Shown here in pieces: positions 36,819 through 45,028 of a stretch of DNA of 64,000 nucleotides. The notes under the pieces are model-generated. The model ran no database searches and was not told where the DNA came from. It was given only the letters and a program-made list of their open reading frames with translations. Source of the stretch: an uncultured Clostridia bacterium (lineage in GTDB: Bacteria; Bacillota; Clostridia; Oscillospirales; CAG-272). Location of the stretch: contig CALWJV010000001.1 of NCBI GenBank assembly GCA_944381115.1, positions 1 to 64,000 of the forward strand. The letters run 5' to 3'. Numbering within the stretch: position 1 is the stretch's first letter; every line of letters begins with the position of its first letter. A program made the translations under genes and the position numbers.

Positions 36819-37283
36819 TCACTTTTCGTAAAAATATAGATTATATTCTTTTATTGAAATGATTAAAGTTGGAATTTCAGTTTTATCCTGATATGTCGTT
36901 TTACTAACAGAAGCGATACCTTTCGTGCCATTATTTTCAATATCATAAATTGTACTTTTCCCTAATGAATTGTTTTCATTATAAGAAAATTCAAATGATT
37001 CTTTGTTATTCAAATTTACAATCGTAAAAGAACCTTCTTCAATTTGAATTGACAAATCAATAATTTCTATTCCATCTGATACCCATTGACTATCTTCCGA
37101 ACAGGCAATTACAGCGCCGTCATTTGCTGTACCTTGTACATTATCAAATTTCCATTTATGGTTTTGAATTGTGTTACTTCCGTTACTGCAACCACATAAA
37201 GCAACGACACAACTCAAAACAAACAGCATCGCGAAAACTGCTGTAACATGTGCCAATACGTTTTTTCTCTTTCCTTCAAACAT
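36819..37283 (-). CDS. Lipoprotein of unknown function
   Basis: About 154 residues from the ATG at 37283, chosen for the AAAGGAG 9 nt upstream; the frame is open further upstream, where it encodes the C-terminus of the decayed neighbour. A hydrophobic signal ends in the lipobox LCGC, so the mature protein is anchored outside. The mature part is beta-rich and acidic with a domain of about 110 residues (WKFDNVQGTANDGAVI... ISIKEYNLYFYEK), possibly lipocalin-like in pattern. No family is recognised. Confidence 0.7.
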   Translation of the reverse strand: MFEGKRKNVLAHVTAVFAMLFVLSCVVALCGCSNGSNTIQNHKWKFDNVQGTANDGAVIACSEDSQWVSDGIEIIDLSIQIEEGSFTIVNLNNKESFEFSYNENNSLGKSTIYDIENNGTKGIASVSKTTYQDKTEIPTLIISIKEYNLYFYEK

Positions 37284-37821
37284 TACAAAATTCTCCTTTA
37301 TTAGTTTTAATCGTTCAATCACCTTTTTCAAATTTTTCTCGTTTTGCTCATCTAAAACCTTGGGATCTTTTTTAATCGTTCACAGAGGAGATGATCGCAT
37401 GTTCCGCAGTTTTTGTGCCTTTTCTGATTCACGCAAAACAGTCATACACTCACACCCATCCCTGCTCGTGTATTGCAGCCAATACACTTTCCCCTTTATT
37501 TTTCGGCGACCTTCGCAAGTTTTCGGAAACAACGCACATTCCGCGCATACTGCTCCACATGGAGAAGGCTCTACAAACTCATCCTTCCAAAACCACCACG
37601 AACATTTGAAAATACAGGGTTTATAGAAATTTACGAAATATTCAACACAACGGAATAAATACAACTGACAGCGATCTATTATTTCTCCGTACAACGCTCT
37701 CTCTTCTTCGTAAAGTTGCGCTGCTGTTTTTCCCTTCAACGATTAAATGTTGTATACCCCATTGCAATAAGGTTTTTTCCGTCGTTTTTCCCACATTGGA
37801 AATTTTGCTAAGTTCACTCAT
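37284..37821 (-). pseudogene. Helix-hairpin-helix plus DUF3795 protein, multiply frameshifted
   Basis: Four pieces in different frames rebuild one known type of protein. The ATG at 37821 (GGAGCAGGAT site) gives an HHH domain, MSELSKISNVGKTTEKTLLQ. A shift near 37745 leads to KGKTAAQLYEEERALYG, DRCQLYLFRC and the Cys-rich PCGAVCAECALFPKTC and KGKVYWLQYT. A shift near 37445 leads to CVNQKRHKNCGTCDHLLC, and another near 37370 to DPKVLDEQNEKNLKKVI, which runs into the lipoprotein frame. One conserved Cys of the DUF3795 centre is also Arg (EGRRKI). At least three indels make this a dead gene. Confidence 0.8.
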
Positions 37822-37853
37822 ATCCTGCTCCTATCAAAACCACTAAATTCCCG

Positions 37854-37934
37854 TTACACCTTATCTCGTTTCAGTTTTTGCCAATCCTTTGCATAATCAT
37901 AATCTATTTCATTATTAAGAGCTTTGAAATGCTC
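37854..37934 (-). pseudogene. Short C-terminal gene remnant
   Basis: About 26 codons ending at TAA 37856-37854 read EHFKALNNEIDYDYAKDW and a basic tail. It begins inside the tRNA-Leu terminator and has no start, so it is at most the tail of a lost gene. Confidence 0.3.
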
Positions 37935-37943
37935 TCTGGCGAA

Positions 37944-37980
37944 AAAAACCCCGAAAAACTCATCGTTTTTCGGGGTTTTT
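37944..37980. terminator. Terminator of tRNA-Leu
   Basis: AAAAACCCCGAAAAAC and GTTTTTCGGGGTTTTT pair perfectly over 16 bp around a 5-nt loop. Confidence 0.9.
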
Positions 37981-38010
37981 GCAGTGGAGAGCATTTTTAT
38001 CCACTAAACA

Positions 38011-38095
38011 TGGTGCGAGAAACGGGACTTGAACCCGTACGGTGTGAACCACACGCCCCTCAAACGTGCGCGTCTGCCAGTTCCGCCACTCTCGC
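38011..38095 (-). tRNA. tRNA-Leu (anticodon GAG)
   Basis: An 85-nt class II tRNA including encoded CCA. The acceptor pairs GCGAGAG with TTCTCGC (one wobble), the anticodon loop TTGAGGG sits on CACGT/GCGTG giving GAG, a long variable arm follows, and the T arm ACGGG-TTCAAGT-CCCGT is perfect. It reads codons CTC and CTT. It has a consensus promoter and a terminator of its own. Confidence 0.95.
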
Positions 38096-38110
38096 ATATC
38101 AACGATTGAA

Positions 38111-38139
38111 ATTATATCACAATTATGCTCATTTGTCAA
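38111..38139 (-). promoter_or_regulatory. Promoter of tRNA-Leu
   Basis: TTGACA (38139-38134), 17 nt, TATAAT (38116-38111) on the minus strand. Confidence 0.88.
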
Positions 38140-38208
38140 GAGTTTTTCTTTATTTTTTGAAAAAATTTCAATTTTTTTATAACATTCTGTTTTTTCATTT
38201 TTTATCTA

Positions 38209-38237
38209 TTGACAATGACTTAAACATAGAGTATAAT
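38209..38237 (+). promoter_or_regulatory. Promoter of argS-yebC
   Basis: TTGACA (38209-38214), 17 nt, TATAAT (38232-38237), about 57 nt before argS. Confidence 0.88.
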
Positions 38238-38293
38238 TAATTTATTATAATAATTTACAAATTCTTATATAATATCAAAAGGATATTCTAAAT

Positions 38294-40024
38294 ATGGATT
38301 TTATAAAAAAAGAAACTGCCAAAGCAGTTTATTCTGCCATTTCCGATATAGGTTATTCCGATTTATTTGATATAAACAACATTACAGAAATGCTTGAATA
38401 TCCTCCGAATCCGGAGAACGGAGATCTCGCTTTTCCATGTTTTCGTTTAAGCAAGATAATGCGTAAATCTCCAGCCGCTATTGCAATAGACCTTGCCTCC
38501 AAAATCAAAATTTGCGGTACTATAACACGTTTCGAAACTGTCGGCGGATATCTTAATTTCTTTTTTGACAAAAACGGATTTACAAAAATCATGCTTTCCC
38601 AAATACTCGAAAAAGGCGAAAAATACGGATCTTCTGACGAAGGAAAAGGTAAGACGGTAGTTATTGATTATTCTTCACCCAATGTTGCAAAACCTTTTCA
38701 TATCGGACATCTCGGAACAACGGTCATCGGTCATTCAATAAAAAAATTACACGAATTCTCCGGCTACAAATGCGTTGGAATTAACCACCTCGGGGACTGG
38801 GGTACACAGTTCGGAAAACTTATTGTTGCTTACAGAAAATGGGGAAGCAAAAATGTTATTTCAGAGGGCGGTATTGACGAACTCGTAAAACTTTACGTCC
38901 GTTTCCACACCGAAGCTGAAAAAGACCCTTCTCTTGACGATATGGCAAGGGCAGAATTCACAAAACTTGAGCACGGTGATGCGGAAAACCGCAATCTTTG
39001 GAAATGGTTTATTGACATTTCGCTTACCGAATATAAAAAAACTTATGCACAACTCGGAATTGAGTTTGACAGTTATTGCGGAGAGTCATTTTATTATGAC
39101 AAAGTTCCGGCAGTAATTGACAAAATGAAAAAATGCGGAATATTGACCGTTGACAACGGTGCAACATTGATAGATCTTGAAAAATACGGTATGCCTCCTT
39201 GCCTTATTCTGAAATCTGACGGTTCAACACTATATGCTGCAAGAGACATTGCAGCAGCATTATACAGAAAGAAAACGTATGATTTTTCAAAATGTATATA
39301 TGTAACTGATGCCGGCCAAAGTCTGCATTTCAAACAATGGTTTAAAGTCATTTCTCTTATGGGATACGACTTTGAAAATCAACTTTTTCACGTCCCTTAC
39401 GGAAAAGTTTCAATAGGCGGAGCAAAACTTGCAACAAGAACCGGAAACGTTATTCTTTTAAAAGACCTTTTTAAAACCGCTATTGAAAAGGTAGAAAAAA
39501 TCACTGAAGAAAAAAATCCCGGCCTTGAAAACAAAGAAGAAGTTGCGGAAGCAGTCGGAGTCGGAGCAATAGTATACAACTACTTAAGCGGAGGCCGTAT
39601 TAAAAATATTGATTTTACAATTGAGGATGCCCTGAGTTTTGAAGGTAATACAGGTCCGTATGCACAATATACCTACGCAAGAACGTGCAGTATCATCTCC
39701 AAGGCAAAAGAATCCGGAAAATATAGTTTGATACACAACAAAGAATTTACAGTCAGCGCAGATGAAGAATTTCAACTTTTAAAAACACTTGCACTTTTTC
39801 CGGAAAAGGTTAAATCTGCTCTTGACGGATATGAACCTTCTGTAATCACGCGATATATCTTTGATACTGCAACTGCGTTTAATCACTTCTACCACGGCTG
39901 TCAGGTCTTAAATAATGAAGACAACAGTGTTACCGCAACCCGGATTGCTCTTACTGAGGCAACCGGAAATGTACTGAAGTCTGCATTTGGTCTTATATGT
40001 ATGAAAGCACCGAAAAAAATATAA
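38294..40024 (+). CDS. argS: Arginyl-tRNA synthetase
   Basis: 576 residues. The Arg-tRNA synthetase N-terminal tRNA-recognition domain (about 1-110) precedes the class I catalytic core with SSPNVAKPFHIGHLG (HIGH around 136). The KMSKS loop is replaced by KLATRTGNV, common in this family, and the C-terminal DALR anticodon-binding domain runs from about 455. It charges tRNA-Arg. yebC follows 38 nt later without a terminator, so the two are probably cotranscribed. Confidence 0.97.
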   Translation: MDFIKKETAKAVYSAISDIGYSDLFDINNITEMLEYPPNPENGDLAFPCFRLSKIMRKSPAAIAIDLASKIKICGTITRFETVGGYLNFFFDKNGFTKIMLSQILEKGEKYGSSDEGKGKTVVIDYSSPNVAKPFHIGHLGTTVIGHSIKKLHEFSGYKCVGINHLGDWGTQFGKLIVAYRKWGSKNVISEGGIDELVKLYVRFHTEAEKDPSLDDMARAEFTKLEHGDAENRNLWKWFIDISLTEYKKTYAQLGIEFDSYCGESFYYDKVPAVIDKMKKCGILTVDNGATLIDLEKYGMPPCLILKSDGSTLYAARDIAAALYRKKTYDFSKCIYVTDAGQSLHFKQWFKVISLMGYDFENQLFHVPYGKVSIGGAKLATRTGNVILLKDLFKTAIEKVEKITEEKNPGLENKEEVAEAVGVGAIVYNYLSGGRIKNIDFTIEDALSFEGNTGPYAQYTYARTCSIISKAKESGKYSLIHNKEFTVSADEEFQLLKTLALFPEKVKSALDGYEPSVITRYIFDTATAFNHFYHGCQVLNNEDNSVTATRIALTEATGNVLKSAFGLICMKAPKKI

Positions 40025-40062
40025 TCATTGTTAAAAATACAACTTACGGAGGATCAAAAAAT

Positions 40063-40797
40063 ATGTCAGGACATAGCAAATGGCATAACATACAAGCAAA
40101 AAAATCAAAGACTGATGCCGCACGCGCAAAAGTTTTTACGAAAATCGGAAAAGAGATTGCGATTGCAATAAGAGAAGGCGGTCCCAACCCAAACTCCAAC
40201 AGCAAACTCCGTGACCTTATTTCAAAAGCAAAAGCAAACAATGTTCCGAATGATAACATTGACCGTATTATAAAGAAAGCAACTGAGGAAAAGAAAGATT
40301 ATAAAGAACTTACCTATGAAGGATACGGTCCTGGCGGAGTCGCTGTAATTGTTGAAACTGCAACAGATAATGCAAACAGAACAATAGGTAATATCCGCTC
40401 TTATTTCTCAAAATATCACGGTAATATCGGGACAACGGGATGTGTAAGTTTTATGTTCGAGGAAAAGGGTGTTATTACAATTGATAAAGAAGAGTGCCAA
40501 ATAGACGAGGACCAACTTATGGAAATAGCCATTGAAGCAGGTGCCGAAGACTTTTCCTCTGAAGATGATGATTTCTTTGAAATCACCACCTCATCTTCCG
40601 ATCTTATAACAGTGCAGGAGGCACTGTCCGCAAAAGGAATCAAACTTTCAAGTGCAGATCTTTCGAAAATACCCACAAACTATGTTGACCTTTCAAATGA
40701 GGATGATATAAAATATATTACACTTCTACTTGATAAACTTGAAGAAGACGATGATGTACAACAAGTTTACCATAACTGGAATGGCCCTCAGGAATAA
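40063..40797 (+). CDS. YebC/PmpR family protein
   Basis: 244 residues from the ATG at 40063 with GGAGG 10 nt upstream; an in-frame ATG at 39997 lies inside argS and lacks a site. The N-terminus MSGHSKWHNIQAKK is the hallmark of the family, and the acidic second domain (EDFSSEDDDFFEI) is in place. Family members bind DNA as regulators and, as shown for relatives, help ribosomes pass proline-rich stretches. Length is normal. A strong terminator follows. Confidence 0.95.
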   Translation: MSGHSKWHNIQAKKSKTDAARAKVFTKIGKEIAIAIREGGPNPNSNSKLRDLISKAKANNVPNDNIDRIIKKATEEKKDYKELTYEGYGPGGVAVIVETATDNANRTIGNIRSYFSKYHGNIGTTGCVSFMFEEKGVITIDKEECQIDEDQLMEIAIEAGAEDFSSEDDDFFEITTSSSDLITVQEALSAKGIKLSSADLSKIPTNYVDLSNEDDIKYITLLLDKLEEDDDVQQVYHNWNGPQE

Positions 40798-40861
40798 TAC
40801 GTATATTTCTTTTACGGTTTGTTATTACCCAAAAATATTTCAGTATATAAACATAATATTG

Positions 40862-40907
40862 AAAATAAAGCATATTTTTACATAACAGGCAAAATATGCT
40901 TTATTTT
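40862..40907 (+). terminator. Terminator of argS-yebC
   Basis: AAAATAAAGCATATTTT (40862-40878) and AAAATATGCTTTATTTT (40891-40907) pair perfectly over 17 bp, followed by more T. Confidence 0.9.
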
Positions 40908-40922
40908 TTTATACTTATTTTC

Positions 40923-40951
40923 TTGAATTTTCTTTTAAAAAATGGTATAAT
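40923..40951 (+). promoter_or_regulatory. Promoter of the HD-cls operon
   Basis: TTGAAT (40923-40928), 17 nt, TATAAT (40946-40951). The leader to 41169 is about 210 nt, very AT-rich, with a GAGAACGTCTCTTTCG hairpin at about 41133-41150 just before the gene. Confidence 0.75.
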
Positions 40952-41168
40952 TTAATTATATAATAATCGGGTTTACAGTAAATGGAACAGCTATTTAAGA
41001 CACCTGGGCATTAAAAACATATTTTTAAATAAATTTTTTTATAACTTTATGGATGATATTTAAAAACAGTGAAAATATATTTATAAAAAGTATAAATTTT
41101 TAACTAAAACTGATAAAAAGGAGTGTTGCAAAAGAGAACGTCTCTTTCGTCAACAAAATATTTACACA

Positions 41169-41813
41169 GTGAAAAAAATACTTGACTGCAAAACGTGGAA
41201 AAGTGAATTTGACGCTATTATTTGTGATATAATAAAAACCGATGAGTTTCAAAAACTCAAAAACTACCGTCAGCACAAAAAAAGCACAACATACGAGCAT
41301 TCAGTTAAACTTTCAAAGCGTTGCTTTATTTTCAGCAAGACACACCCTTCTTTGAAACTTGACACAAAAGCATTGGTTCGCGGAGCATTGCTTCATGATT
41401 ATTTTTTATATAACAGACATTTTAAAGATAAGCCGGATTATAAGAAAATATGCGGTATACGCCATCTTTTCTCACACTCCGGAAAAGCGTTTGAAAACGC
41501 TAAAAAAAGTTACCCCTTTCTTTCCAAAACGGAAAGTGATATAATAAAGCGTCACATGTTTCCGCTTACTCTCATTCCACCGCGTACAAAAGAAGGATGG
41601 GTGGTATGCATTTTTGACAAGTTAGTCGCAAGTAACGATTACATAAAACCCAAAAACAAAACTCCGGTCAATGTAAATAAGGCGGCTTACAGTGGGAATT
41701 ATAAAAAAAACAAAAAAAAATTTTTCTTCAGAGACAAAACCAGGTCTAAATCCCCAAAAAAAGGGCAAAAGATCAGTTTTTTCGGATTCAGACACAAAGT
41801 CAAAGAATTTTAA
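41169..41813 (+). CDS. HD-domain phosphohydrolase
   Basis: About 214 residues from a GTG at 41169, which has no strong ribosome site; the open frame continues a little upstream without ATG. The HD metal site is visible: H near residue 44 (TTYEHSVKLS), the HD pair LLHD near 76, H near 99-102 (IRHLFSH) and the later RHMFPLT. Such proteins hydrolyse nucleotides or cyclic dinucleotides. The last 40 residues are extremely basic (NYKKNKKKFFF... KSPKKGQK) because this stretch also encodes the start of cls in another frame (122-nt overlap), so the true end of the ancestral protein may be near residue 175. Confidence 0.8.
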   Translation: MKKILDCKTWKSEFDAIICDIIKTDEFQKLKNYRQHKKSTTYEHSVKLSKRCFIFSKTHPSLKLDTKALVRGALLHDYFLYNRHFKDKPDYKKICGIRHLFSHSGKAFENAKKSYPFLSKTESDIIKRHMFPLTLIPPRTKEGWVVCIFDKLVASNDYIKPKNKTPVNVNKAAYSGNYKKNKKKFFFRDKTRSKSPKKGQKISFFGFRHKVKEF

Positions 41814-43365
41814 TAATGAAACCAATATAAGTTTCAAAAAAAAAAATCCTGATCATTCCTATTTTTCGGCAAGATATATTTTTGCCATATTGCTTTCGGT
41901 TTTTGAAGTTCTTACAGTAATAAGCATAGTTGTTGCGCTTTGCTATTTTGTACCCTTTTTTTACATCTCCGCGCTAATCATTTCCGTAGGATGTATACTA
42001 AAAATAATTGCTTCTGACGATAACCCGGAATACAAAATTCCTTGGGTCCTTTTGGTTTTGGTCATTCCGATTGCTGGTTTTATGCTTTATATAATGTTTT
42101 ATTCGCGTAAACTGCAACCGAAATTCATAAAAAGACTCAGACTCCTAAATGAAATGGGATACAAAAGATGTGACATTGTTGAATTTGAAAGTCTCAAAAA
42201 AGATGACCGTATCGCTGCCTCTCAGGCAAAAATGCTTTGCAGAATTGCAGACACACATCTTTTTACAAATACTTCACAAATGTACTTTCCTCTCGGTCAG
42301 GATATGCAAAAAAAATTGATCGAAGACCTGCAGAAAGCAGAAAATTTTATATACATGGAATATTTTATAATTAAGGAAGGAAAATTTTGGAATTCAATCC
42401 TTGAAATTTTAAAGCAAAAGGCAAAAAAAGGTGTTGATGTCAAGGTACTTTATGATGATATCGGCTGCATGTCAACTTTACCAGGTAATTATCATAAACA
42501 ACTTGGTAAATACGGTATTCATGCGCGGCCTTTTTCCCGATTACGCGGAAATGCCGACAGTGAGGTCAATAACCGCTCACACAGAAAGATCACTGTTATT
42601 GACGGTAAAATAGGCTATACTGGAGGTATAAATTTAGCAGACGAATATATTAACGAAATTATACGGGCCGGGCACTGGAAGGATACCGGTATACGTTTGG
42701 AAGGAGAGGCTGTTTGGGAATTCACAAAACTCTTTCTTACCGATTTTGGTATAAGTTCAAAGACAGTCCCTCAAATACGCGATGATTTTTACCCTCACTG
42801 CGATATAAAAGAAAACGGCTTTATTATTCCGTTCGGCGACGGTCCGCGACCAATATATAACCGTAACGTTGGAAAAAGCGTTATTCAGAATATACTTGGA
42901 TCCGCTTCTGAATATGTATATATGACTTCTCCATATCTTATTATTGACAACGATCTCTGCGTAAGCATAGAAAATGCTGCTCTTCGCGGAGTAGATGTTC
43001 GTATTATCATGCCGCACATTCCTGATAAAAAACTTATTTTTACAATGACAAAAAGTTTTTATCCCCGACTTATGTCAGCAGGAGTTAAAATTTATGATTA
43101 CACGCCCGGATTTATCCACGCAAAATGTTACATTGCCGACGGCAAATACGCCATGATAGGTACTATCAATCTTGATTACAGAAGTCTTGTCCATCACTTT
43201 GAAAACGGTGTCTGGCTTTATAAATGCGATTGTATTGCAGATATTAAATACGATATAGACAAAACTTTGACAGAATGTAATCAGATAACACCCGAAATGC
43301 TTAAAACAAGAGGGCTCACACGAATTGTATGTGCAGTTGTCAGAATCTTTGCACCTCTTCTGTAA
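41692..43365 (+). CDS. cls: Cardiolipin synthase
   Basis: 557 residues from a GTG at 41692 with AAGGCGG 6 nt upstream. Two membrane segments lie at about 57-77 and 100-117, then two phospholipase-D HKD motifs: HRKITVIDGKIGYTGG (about 296) and HAKCYIADGKYAMIGT (about 476). It joins two phosphatidylglycerols into cardiolipin at the membrane. The first 50 residues are Lys/Ser-rich, unusual for Cls, and overlap the preceding HD gene by 122 nt in a different frame, so the two genes are translationally linked or the N-terminus is a recent extension. Confidence 0.92.
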   Translation: MGIIKKTKKNFSSETKPGLNPQKKGKRSVFSDSDTKSKNFNNETNISFKKKNPDHSYFSARYIFAILLSVFEVLTVISIVVALCYFVPFFYISALIISVGCILKIIASDDNPEYKIPWVLLVLVIPIAGFMLYIMFYSRKLQPKFIKRLRLLNEMGYKRCDIVEFESLKKDDRIAASQAKMLCRIADTHLFTNTSQMYFPLGQDMQKKLIEDLQKAENFIYMEYFIIKEGKFWNSILEILKQKAKKGVDVKVLYDDIGCMSTLPGNYHKQLGKYGIHARPFSRLRGNADSEVNNRSHRKITVIDGKIGYTGGINLADEYINEIIRAGHWKDTGIRLEGEAVWEFTKLFLTDFGISSKTVPQIRDDFYPHCDIKENGFIIPFGDGPRPIYNRNVGKSVIQNILGSASEYVYMTSPYLIIDNDLCVSIENAALRGVDVRIIMPHIPDKKLIFTMTKSFYPRLMSAGVKIYDYTPGFIHAKCYIADGKYAMIGTINLDYRSLVHHFENGVWLYKCDCIADIKYDIDKTLTECNQITPEMLKTRGLTRIVCAVVRIFAPLL

Positions 43366-43377
43366 ATTCTGTTATAT

Positions 43378-43465
43378 AAATTACCTAATAAATTTATTTT
43401 ATTAAACCAGGTAATTTAAACAAAAACCTCACTTTCGGATATCTCCGTGGAGTGAGGTCTGTTTA
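43378..43465. terminator. Two adjacent terminator hairpins (cls and ruvX)
   Basis: AAATTACCT/AGGTAATTT (43378-43418) ends cls; ACCTCACT (43426-43433) with AGTGAGGT (43451-43458) plus flanking A/T runs ends the converging ruvX. Confidence 0.75.
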
Positions 43466-43486
43466 TTTTTTAAGATAAGAATAATA

Positions 43487-43936
43487 TTACAGCGATCTTT
43501 TGTTCTTTTCTCTGTCAAGATAATCCTGAAGTATTATTTCGGCGGATAGATTATCAATGACCGCCTTACGCCTTTTTCCTCTTGTATCGGTCATATTCAG
43601 AAAATTTGTCGCTGCCATTGTGGTACACCTTTCATCAAAAAGTGTTACCGGTATTTTTGTAATCTGCGATATTTCCCATGCAAGTTTTTTTATCCTTTCG
43701 GAACTTTCTCCGAACGTACCGTTCATATTGATCGGATGACCGATTACTATAAGCCTGACACTGTATTTTTCTGCCTTTTCCTTTATCATTTCCGCAAGTG
43801 CGCGGATTCCCGATGCTTTTAAAGTACAAAGTGCGCTTGCGAGAAATCCGCTTTCGTCGCTTATTGCCACACCGGTACGCACCGTCCCGACATCTATACC
43901 GAGAACACGGCCTTTTTCTATGTTTATTTCTGTCAT
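43487..43936 (-). CDS. ruvX: RuvX/YqgF putative Holliday-junction resolvase / pre-16S rRNA nuclease
   Basis: 149 residues after GGAGAAAACAG. RNase-H-like fold with the first catalytic Asp in GIDVGTVRTGVA (D15), the Glu-like strand LIVIGHPINMNG and the final FDERCTTMAA and DNLSAEIILQ with the last Asp. Essential in many bacteria, where it trims pre-16S rRNA ends. Normal length. Confidence 0.93.
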   Translation of the reverse strand: MTEINIEKGRVLGIDVGTVRTGVAISDESGFLASALCTLKASGIRALAEMIKEKAEKYSVRLIVIGHPINMNGTFGESSERIKKLAWEISQITKIPVTLFDERCTTMAATNFLNMTDTRGKRRKAVIDNLSAEIILQDYLDREKNKRSL

Positions 43937-44039
43937 CTGTTTTCTCCGTTTAAGAGGTTGCTTTCAACCCATGTTCCAGATCATCTTTTCTTTGACTTTA
44001 AAAACTAATATTTGAAAATATTTTATGCCTTCTTGTTTT

Positions 44040-44975
44040 TTAAAGAATAATATTTTTTTCAGCAATGAATTTTTCAAGTTCTGCTTCATCCGGTATCGCA
44101 TCCAACGCTCCCTGTCTTGAAACCGTGATCGATGCTACGGCATTTCCGTACCGGCAGGCACGATAAATATCCTTCGACCGCATGTATTCGAGTGTCATCG
44201 CAGCCGTAAAAGAATCACCGGCCGCAGTCGTATCAACAACTTTTACATCATATGTAGGTATTATATTTATCGTCTTTCCGTCATATACTGCAACGCCTCT
44301 TTTTCCGAGTTTTAGAACGTAATACTCTGCTTTTACAAGAGTTTGAAGTTTTCTTGCCGCACATAACATTTCATTTTCGTTTTTCGGCTCTGTTCCCGTG
44401 TATATTTCAAGTTCTGTTTCGTTAGGCGAAAAAACAAAAACCGGTGCAAGTTTTAAAAGGTCATAATCTTCAGACGCCGGACCAGCATCTATAAACATGG
44501 GGATCTTGTTTTCATGACAGTAATGTGAAACCGCTGAAACTGTGTCGTATGGTATTTCAAAATGGCAGAACACAGCATCTGGTTTTGATTTTTCTGCACT
44601 TTTTACAGCATGTTCTGCCGAAAGAGCAGCATTTGCTCCGGAAAAGACAACTATACGGTTGGCTCCGTCTGCTTCCACCGTAACCGTCGCAAGACCTGTA
44701 GGAGCATCTTCGAGTACAAGAATGCAACTTGTATCTATTCCTGTTTTTTCGTATATGCTTTTAAGTATTTTACCGTTTTCGTCATTACCCAGCGCAGCAC
44801 AAAAAACAGATTTTCCACCCAGTTTTGCAACAGCAGAGGCAGAATTTGCACCTTTACCTCCGGAAACATAACTGTAACTGTCTCCTATAATTGTCTGACC
44901 TTTAAGGGGGCATTCATTTACCCTCATATTTAAATCCATATTTGCAGAACTAACCGTAAGTATTTTAATTGACAT
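44040..44975 (-). CDS. rbsK: Ribokinase (PfkB family)
   Basis: 311 residues from the ATG at 44975, which has GGAG 8 nt upstream; a start 15 nt earlier overlaps that site. The PfkB signature 1 is GGKGANSASAVAKLGG and signature 2 DTTAAGDSFTAAM with the catalytic Asp. NANMD-like SSANMDLN at the N-terminus is typical of ribokinases. It phosphorylates ribose or a related sugar with ATP. No sugar transporter is adjacent, so the substrate is assigned by family only. Confidence 0.88.
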   Translation of the reverse strand: MSIKILTVSSANMDLNMRVNECPLKGQTIIGDSYSYVSGGKGANSASAVAKLGGKSVFCAALGNDENGKILKSIYEKTGIDTSCILVLEDAPTGLATVTVEADGANRIVVFSGANAALSAEHAVKSAEKSKPDAVFCHFEIPYDTVSAVSHYCHENKIPMFIDAGPASEDYDLLKLAPVFVFSPNETELEIYTGTEPKNENEMLCAARKLQTLVKAEYYVLKLGKRGVAVYDGKTINIIPTYDVKVVDTTAAGDSFTAAMTLEYMRSKDIYRACRYGNAVASITVSRQGALDAIPDEAELEKFIAEKNIIL

Positions 44976-45028
44976 AACAACTTCTCCCATGTTTTTGACG
45001 TTTAAACATATGATTTTTTAATATGAAT

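Noticed and set aside
36119-38100. tRNA-Leu as an integration site for a mobile island
   Set aside because: I looked for a direct repeat of the tRNA 3' end and for an integrase nearby and saw neither.
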